From contig KB722736.1 in NCBI GenBank assembly GCA_000349905.1, positions 1,768,198-1,832,197 of the forward strand: 64,000 bases of DNA. Reading direction: 5' to 3'. Shown one piece after another: positions 57,874-64,000 of the stretch. The first letter of the stretch is position 1. Each line of letters opens with the position of its first letter. The notes beneath the pieces were generated by a model. It was not told where the DNA came from and did no database searches. It was given only the letters and a program-made list of their open reading frames with translations. The DNA comes from Volvariella volvacea V23 (taxonomy: Eukaryota; Basidiomycota; Agaricomycetes; Agaricales; Pluteaceae). Both the position numbers and the translations under genes were made by a program.

Positions 57874-59229
57874 ATGGCTTCATACTTTCGTAGCTTTTTC
57901 GGTGGCCAATCCACGAATACGACAGGAAATAATGCCCAAAAAACTCACACTCATTCTCAATCTGCTCCTACTGCCCCACCTCCCGATATGAAATCGAAAC
58001 TGTCCTACATTTACGCACCTCCTAGTGCTACTCCATCAAGCTCATCTTCCGGTTCGCGCTCTACACGCGAAAACAGACATCCATCTAGGGCACCCGCAAA
58101 TGCTAGTTCCCTGCAGCATTCTGCTACCTATGAGTCTGGCTCGGTCCGGTCTAAAGGGAAAAGACCAGCATACTACCCCACAGCTGGCGTACCAGCACAG
58201 CAGAATCCTCAAATGCCCTTGTATACTTCCTCTGCCCATAACGCCAGAGACGGCTGTAAGTCATTTATCCTACCTGAATCTTGCTCTACCTACCTGAATC
58301 TTGCTCTACCTACCTGAATCTTGCTCTACGAATCATACCACGATGCAATAGATCAGCCCTATCAAATATACGCACCCGCGGTCCCATACGGTAGCGTCCG
58401 TTCTACCAGCTCCAAAACCGCATCTGTTCCACCCGTCACCAAACCCACCCGGCCCCATGCGACCCGAACATCCAGTTCTGGAAGTGTCCCACGTTCCGAC
58501 TTTCGCCCTGAGCCTCGTCCGGTGTTAAAACAAAAGCAAAGCCGTCCATCGGGGGTCAGAGCGAACTCGAGTGAGTCAAGTGGTCTTCTCCGCCGGCCTG
58601 AAATGTTTACAGAATCTGTTGTAGAGGACCACGTGTCGTTTCAGAACCCACACAAGCCGACAGCATTGCACATGCACCCTCTGTTCGCGTATAGCCGACT
58701 TCACCATGCACCGATTTCTTACGACATTTGTTATGCCCCAACATCGCAATATATTGTTGACCGAAGTACCCGCTCACCTATTCCTTCTCACATGTTGCTG
58801 CAACCAGCAACGGACCCTCCAACGTATTCGGAGCTTACCTTGAAATGCGAGAAGCTACCCTGGCCGGTCGTAGTTGTGCCATCATCATCAAGTAATGATG
58901 CCACCGCGTCCTTGGAATTCGCGACTGCAGGCTCCAGATCAAACTTACACGCCGGATTTGTGACGAATTTGGACGTCCTGACTGCTGTTCATCAAACGCT
59001 GAGAACTCGGATCACGCCCAAAGAATGGGAAGAATTAGGTAACGGAAGTCGATCCCAGCGCAAAGTAACCCGTGCATACGAAAAGCGTTGCACAAAAATG
59101 GATGGAGGGTGGACCAGCGGTGTCAGGCGACTAGACTACCTCGGTGGCAAGACTAGGCTGGTCGGGATCGAAACTGATAAGTCTGCCGGAGCCAGCGGGG
59201 TCGGGAAGCTGGTATTTTCAAAAGTATAA
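57874..59229 (+). CDS. DUF6699-like protein, two exons
   Basis: Exons 57874-58255 and 58352-59229 with a 96-bp phase-1 intron give 419 aa. The N-terminal 260 residues are Ser/Thr/Pro-rich with basic patches (R-S-T-R-E-N-R-H, R-S-K-G-K-R) and look disordered. The domain starts around I-S-Y-D-I-C-Y-A, includes L-P-W-P-V-V-V-V-P and N-L-D-V-L-T-A-V-H-Q-T-L, and ends with V-R-R-L-D-Y-L-G-G-K-T-R-L-V-G-I. The intron is twice the usual length because of a 20-bp tandem repeat (58271-58330). The acceptor at 58350-58351 is preferred; another AG four bases on would shift the frame. Function unknown. Confidence 0.85.
58271..58330 (+). repeat. 20-bp minisatellite, three copies, in an intron
   Basis: Unit TACCTGAATCTTGCTCTACC, three head-to-tail copies; the last differs only at its final base. 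Entirely within the intron of the DUF6699-like gene at 57874. Confidence 0.97.
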
Positions 59230-59659
59230 TGACCTTTGTTACGACCATTTCTTTTATTCTTTTTCAGTTGGATCTTTGGGGGTATTATTTGGATAGGATG
59301 TCGATAGCTAGCCGTTATTTATAGGTTATTCGGTTGGACGATTCGAGACACTTCTCATCGATGTACTATCGTACTGCATCGTATCATTTAGTTTCGTAAT
59401 GTCATTAAGGTTACCAAATAACATTAAGCTGGGTATTTATCACGTCCAATGAAAAAGAGTCTATTCTAAGAGCACGATACGCCCAACTCTGGAAAATCAT
59501 ATTGGCCAGGTATCGCTATCAAGCACCCCGCCCGGTCCTGGTGAGAGTTGCAGTTGATCTGGTCGTTAGGAGTCGAACAACAGCGAAGGCAAAACCTGCC
59601 TTCCTTTGGTTCGAGTCTACTCGGGCGTAAGCTATACATCGCGCTATAATGCAACCTAC
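59230..59659. other. intergenic, convergent ends
   Basis: Between the 3' ends of the DUF6699-like gene and the minus-strand secreted protein. No gene seen. Confidence 0.5.
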
Positions 59660-60252
59660 TTACTGCTCAATAAAGCTAGCGCCATACCCGCCAAATGTGC
59701 ATTGAGCACCGTTGGGGTACCGGACGTCAAACTGACCTCCGCCGTCGGAAGTTGACATCCCCGCCTTGGAAGGATCCATGCACCCAGTAACCTTGGGCCT
59801 GGTTCAACGGAATATAATAACGAGTTGAGAAGCACTCACCTGTATCCACGATCCATCGTCCGCACTGTCCATCGCCGCGCCTCTGATAAATCCAGCAGGG
59901 AAGGGCTTTGAGGATGTTCCAAAGGCGACGCCGTCACTCTCCGCATCGGATATTAGTTCTATCGATTTTAACCTTCGCGTCAAGACGTGGAGAACGCCTA
60001 AACCTCACCTCCAGGCCTATTAGGTAAGATGAGGCTGAAGCTCTTCTGATCCTTAATTTGGACAGTCGTAGACGCGGACGACTTCCCCGTAGGCGCTGGC
60101 GTCTCCCTAGTATCTGCTCGCTTTGTCGGATGCGCTGGGCGGGTTGGCGTGGGTCTTTGCGGGTGGTGTTCACTGTTCTTGGGCGGGGACTTCGAAAGGG
60201 TACAAGATATCAAGAAGGGCGAGAACGCGATTAAGGCGAAAATGGCTTGCAT
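59660..60252 (-). CDS. small secreted protein, 164 aa, three exons
   Basis: Exons 60252-60009, 59958-59840 and 59791-59660. A signal peptide (M-Q-A-I-F-A-L-I-A-F-S-P-F-L) is followed by a Pro/Thr-rich linker and a compact C-terminal domain: L-P-N-R-P-G-E-L-I-S-D-A-E-S-D-G-V-A, K-P-F-P-A-G-F-I-R-G-A-A, W-I-Q-V-T-G-C-M, then G-Q-F-D-V-R-Y-P-N-G-A-Q-C and F-G-G-Y-G-A-S-F-I-E. The two Cys in the domain could pair. I have seen this C-terminal domain in many Agaricomycete hypothetical secreted proteins but know no function. Acceptors were chosen because they restore the conserved domain; one alternative start lacks an ATG. Confidence 0.8.
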
Positions 60253-60509
60253 ATCTGTGAAGCAGCAGAGTCGTTGGGTGTACAATCTTAATGGAATGTG
60301 TTCAAGGGAGGAATTTCAGCGTCACATGACAATATCACCAGGATGGACTTGATCGCCATTGGCGTTATACGGGTACCTCAGACCTCAGCAATGTAGGTAT
60401 ATGTATCGCTAATGCTCTCGGTAGTTTTTATATAAATTAATGATAAAAGATAATTGCAAAAGGTAATACAAATTATGTCCAGGTGGGATTGTGGGTGCAA
60501 CTTAAGGGA

Positions 60510-61131
60510 CTAACGCAATTGTGCGTAGATTTTTCCGTCACGATCGAGATCAAGCCCAACAAACATACAAGCTCTATATGCGTCTATCCGCTTTATGTGA
60601 TGGTAGTTTCTTTGCCTTTTTTTAGAGGTTTCGCGCTGTGGAGGCTCCAACGCTATGGCTTGGCTTGTGGTCAATGCTTCATCAAGGTAGTCGTAGATTC
60701 CTATCAGGACATCCCAAATGGTAATGCCGGAAGGATTCGCGATCTTTACTATCCAATCAGTGGGTGGGAGTAGAATAGTCATGGCATTGCAACGGGGGTA
60801 AATTGCTAGCTCGGCCAATGGAGGTGTAGACGTGATTCCAGGTCTTGAAGTCTTTGGGTTGTAGCGCATATCCCAAAGAATCTCTTCGTGACCCTGACGA
60901 TAGCGAAGGGCTAGGTGAAGACGAGGAATGGGCGTTCTCACAATAGTCGTTATTGTGGTAGTCGTTTGGTGGGGGTATCTCCGGTAACCTACACGAATAG
61001 ATGGTTACAGGTGTATTGTTGGTGACAAGTAGCATGTAAAGCTTACTCCATGGGGGTGTAGTCTGAGGAGGGGAGATATGGGGATAGGTGACATAGGCTG
61101 TATCTGCTGCTAGGACAAATACTTGGGACAT
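60510..61131 (-). CDS. DUF6699-like protein, two exons, short
   Basis: Exons 61131-61047 and 60988-60510 with a 58-bp phase-1 intron give 187 aa, the shortest intact copy here. The N-terminus is brief (P-H-I-S-P-P-Q-T-T-P-P-W). The domain starts near E-E-I-L-W-D-M-R-Y and includes P-S-G-I-T-I-W-D-V-L-I-G-I-Y-D-Y-L, ending with K-R-I-D-A-Y-R-A-C-M-F-V-G-L and I-Y-A-Q-L. It shows that the domain can stand almost alone, so the long Pro/Ser-rich N-termini of other copies are not needed for folding. Function unknown. Confidence 0.83.
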
Positions 61132-61993
61132 CCGGCTGACTTGCTAGTGATAGAACAGTGGAGCTAATGCGTGTAGCTGGAGGAAAGCGAGGATATTGGG
61201 CTATGAGAATACCTCCCATACCTCCCCGTCCTTTTAAGAGCGCCAAAGAGCGGAGTGGCCCCTCATCCTGTGTTCAAAGAGTGTCGGGCGGGACTCTATT
61301 TTAAGGGTACCAGTCGCTGACCAACGAGGCGCATCACCCAAAATGGTAAGTTGTGTTCGCCAAACAAGGCGAGTCTTATACTTTGCTCAGTGGCGAGACG
61401 GGTGTAAGTAGTATGAAAGAGCACTGTACGACTCATCTCGCATCCATGGACCCACAACCACTACAGTATTGATTGGCAGTGCATACTCCTTCGTCCACGA
61501 GGCCACCGACACTTCTCCATGATGTGAGGAAGCTAGATGGCTAGAGCGTGTTGATGAATTCGTGCCTCATACACTTCAGAGAGAACGATCTGCACGATAC
61601 TCGGACGTATAATCATAGTTCGTGGTCCCACAGTTCAAATTTGTTGGTGGTTTTGGGACAGTCACGATTATGATTACAAAACATCGGTATAGCGGGTCAA
61701 AGCGTTGTACGCGCTTGGCCCTCAAATGCTATGATATCACTGCTGTGTGAGAGATCTCCGATTAATATCCTGCCTTTGCGATGATCCTCACAACCTCCAT
61801 GGTCCGGCCTGCAAACCCAAGGCACGGGAATTCGTACCTCATCACATCTACTCCAGTAATATCGGATGAGCTACAGGATGATACTACATTGTGAATGAAT
61901 AATGTACAATAGCAAGATATACGATAAAATAGACAGCAATACTCAACCAGGGTACCGATAGAAGAAACCAGAAAGTATAAACGAATTAAGGAA
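61132..61993. other. intergenic region
   Basis: Holds the upstream region of the 60510-61131 gene and the 3' flank of the polymerase gene. No gene or RNA recognised. Confidence 0.5.
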
Positions 61994-64000
61994 TTATAGT
62001 CGTCTAGCATAGGCATTCGCCAAAAAGTCATCATAATCCACATCCTCCCCATTTTTCAAAGGAGTCCCACTCGCCTTCTTTACGCTTCTGACACTAGAGG
62101 ACTTAGTTGTGTCTTTACGACGCGGTCTCGGACTTTCACCAATTCCACCAGTGAACTTTCTACCGTAGACTTGCTGCGCCAGCCCCTTTACCTCACCAAA
62201 GTCGGTTGTTGCCTGGGCCCGCAAAAAGGACGCGTTCTTGGCGCGGTGCACCAAACAGTTTGGATCTTCATATCCATCTAATTCGCCATCAACCTCTGAT
62301 TGGATTTGACGCGGTTGAGGCGCACTGCCTCGAGGATGAGGGGTGCTGGCCCAAACCGGCATCGGCGAACCGTCCTTCTGCAAGGTTCCTCCATTCGTCT
62401 TCTCCAGCAATTTGACAATGTCCAAGGATTCTCCCGGCGGTATGGGTTTCGGCTGCGACGGTGTGACACATGGCATGTCAACTTCCTTCCTGAGCACCCA
62501 ATCGACGTCTACGGCCGAAAAGAAAGCCACACCCTGAGGCAAATCATCCATCCCCAACCGATAAGCAAACAAACACCTCGTCCACAGATTGGCGATTTGC
62601 AGGGCTAAGGCAGCCCGATAACGATCCCCGTCCTCAACAAGGTATCTTAATTCATCATGAACCGAAATGAGATACCTCGCTTTGATGTCATACTTTTGGA
62701 TCAGATGATCCATTGACACGATCAACAGATGCAGGTAATCCACTCCTGATGACTGAACGACCCAATTGATCCTCGAGGGCATGAAATCCGCGCCAAATTC
62801 CGAAGGGAGATATTCCTTGGATAACGCGTACGTAACGCCACAACCCAATGCTGGCGTTTGGGGTTTATCTGACAACGCAATCTCCTCCAACTTGTTGAAC
62901 ACAAAACTCTCCGTCCCGCCAAACCAGAGTTTCCTCTCGAAAATATCGAGCCGGTTCGTATTCTTCCCTTTCGTTGAGGCGTAGAGGTCTGTGGCCAACT
63001 TCTTCGCCTCTTCTGGTGACATCCCCGGATTGGCTTGCAAAAGCAAAAGCACCGCATGACGCTTCCCAGCGCCGTATATCCGGGAATAATTAAAGACCTT
63101 TGCCTGATCTCTAGATATTCCCAAAATACTGGCAGTTTTCGAATGAAGATCTGTCCCTGCGGATTTCGTTCCTTCAAGGGTCATCCATCCAAGGGCGGTA
63201 GCTCCATGCAATCCGAACTGTGCATCCCCCATACAGCTCGAGATCCAGAGTTCTTCGGAATCAACATCTGCACCCACGATTGAGTATCCTTCAGGGGCAC
63301 GAACCATCGCCTTGAGTTCCGATCCAACTCGATTGGGTTTGGCATTACTGGCTGTCAGCCAAGTTTTCTCTATCGCACGTCTTGTGACTGTGCCCATCGT
63401 GATCACCTGAGGTAAGATAATACCCCATTTCTCTTCTCGCAGTTTCTGGTCACCTTCCGACCCTTCCTTCTCACCGGTCACCGGGTGGCTGTCATCCTCA
63501 TCCAAGCTCGTGTTTGTCGTCATGCTCGTGCTCGCCGCGTGTTGACCTGCAGATGTCGTTCCACCACCAGGATTCTTCTCAAACCCTAACCACCTTTTGC
63601 CCTCCTTCTGCCATACGACCAGTTGGTTCAAAATCCTATCCCTCGCACTTATCCAGTAGCTGCACTTGATGTTGACGTCCAGCGCCTCCTTCGCCTCCTC
63701 CCCTGGGCTCCTCAACGTCCCGTCAATAAGATACTTCAGGAACGTCTTGCCCAGCGGGCTTCCTACATTCGCCTCTTCCCCGTCCTTGTGCGGCAGTTTA
63801 TAAAACCTATACCCATCACGAAGACAGGACTCCGCCAGCATATCATCCGCGCGATCGTGAAATTTCAACGGTTTGGTGTGAGGCTGGCGCGCCTGCGGAT
63901 TCTTAGACGCCGCATCCGACCCTGACGACGGTGTCGAGGACGAGACACGGTATATCCAACCATGTTCACGGGACCAGAACAGCGGCGATCCCTTCCAGGA
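61994..64000 (-). CDS. MIP1: mitochondrial DNA polymerase gamma, C-terminal part
   Basis: Open from the window edge to the TAA at 61996-61994, 668 codons visible, no intron; the 5' part lies outside. Family A polymerase that replicates mitochondrial DNA. Visible: K-L-P-H-K-D-G-E-E-A-N-V-G, motif A D-V-D-S-E-E-L-W (metal-binding Asp), motif B R-D-Q-A-K-V-F-N-Y with I-Y-G-A-G, and motif C I-S-V-H-D-E-L (catalytic Asp). After the polymerase domain there is a basic, Ser/Pro-rich C-terminal extension of roughly 150 residues, as in other fungal Mip1 proteins. An insert rich in Gly, Ser and acidic residues (around visible residues 140-190) precedes motif A. The exonuclease domain and mitochondrial targeting sequence are not in the window. 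Confidence 0.95.
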   Translation of the reverse strand, partial: SWKGSPLFWSREHGWIYRVSSSTPSSGSDAASKNPQARQPHTKPLKFHDRADDMLAESCLRDGYRFYKLPHKDGEEANVGSPLGKTFLKYLIDGTLRSPGEEAKEALDVNIKCSYWISARDRILNQLVVWQKEGKRWLGFEKNPGGGTTSAGQHAASTSMTTNTSLDEDDSHPVTGEKEGSEGDQKLREEKWGIILPQVITMGTVTRRAIEKTWLTASNAKPNRVGSELKAMVRAPEGYSIVGADVDSEELWISSCMGDAQFGLHGATALGWMTLEGTKSAGTDLHSKTASILGISRDQAKVFNYSRIYGAGKRHAVLLLLQANPGMSPEEAKKLATDLYASTKGKNTNRLDIFERKLWFGGTESFVFNKLEEIALSDKPQTPALGCGVTYALSKEYLPSEFGADFMPSRINWVVQSSGVDYLHLLIVSMDHLIQKYDIKARYLISVHDELRYLVEDGDRYRAALALQIANLWTRCLFAYRLGMDDLPQGVAFFSAVDVDWVLRKEVDMPCVTPSQPKPIPPGESLDIVKLLEKTNGGTLQKDGSPMPVWASTPHPRGSAPQPRQIQSEVDGELDGYEDPNCLVHRAKNASFLRAQATTDFGEVKGLAQQVYGRKFTGGIGESPRPRRKDTTKSSSVRSVKKASGTPLKNGEDVDYDDFLANAYARRL

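Overview
This is nuclear DNA of a filamentous basidiomycete, most likely an Agaricomycete. The genes have many short introns (about 45-70 bp, GT-AG). Several families are basidiomycete-type, and one expanded family of unknown function (which I recognise as DUF6699-like) is typical of mushroom-forming fungi. A Rhizoctonia/Ceratobasidium-like source would fit, but I cannot prove it. The window has no prokaryotic or viral features. Two runs of exactly 100 N are assembly gaps.

Layout. 0-3.2 kb: AT-rich DNA with two dead DUF6699-like copies. 3.2-18.9 kb: mostly decayed, gene-poor DNA with diverged duplicated blocks and one intact DUF6699-like gene (8.8 kb). 19-21.7 kb: two more DUF6699-like genes. 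22.3-25.4 kb: a Naa10-like acetyltransferase locus that may be decaying, and a SAM-dependent O-methyltransferase. 25-28.1 kb: a tandem duplication carrying the methyltransferase 3' end and a tRNA-Glu(CTC), so there are two tRNA genes. 28.2-29.2 kb: an unrecognised gene and a palindromic element. 30.2-30.9 kb: a repeat rich in AGGTTG/CAACCT with a tRNA-like pol III promoter inside. 31.8-37.4 kb: three paralogous small secreted Cys-rich proteins interleaved with two DUF6699-like genes. 39.5-44.6 kb: an unrecognised 400-aa gene divergent from an arsenite methyltransferase fused to an Acr2/Cdc25-type arsenate reductase domain, then a dead tandem copy of that fusion. 44.9-46.4 kb: a GH5 glucan 1,3-beta-glucosidase split by an N gap. 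50.3-52.4 kb: an HMG-box transcription factor. 54.6-57.0 kb: a GH30 beta-1,6-glucanase-like enzyme. 57.9-61.1 kb: two DUF6699-like genes flanking a small secreted protein. 62-64 kb: the C-terminal part of mitochondrial DNA polymerase gamma, running off the window.

How the genes relate. There is no operon-like unit. The recurring theme is local duplication followed by decay: nine DUF6699-like loci, three secreted-protein paralogues, a duplicated methyltransferase/tRNA block and a duplicated arsenic gene. The clearest functional unit is the arsenic fusion, which would place arsenate reduction and arsenite methylation on one polypeptide. The two glucanases probably act on cell-wall beta-glucan. 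Multi-exon models were built by hand from splice signals and family conservation; boundaries called uncertain need transcript support.
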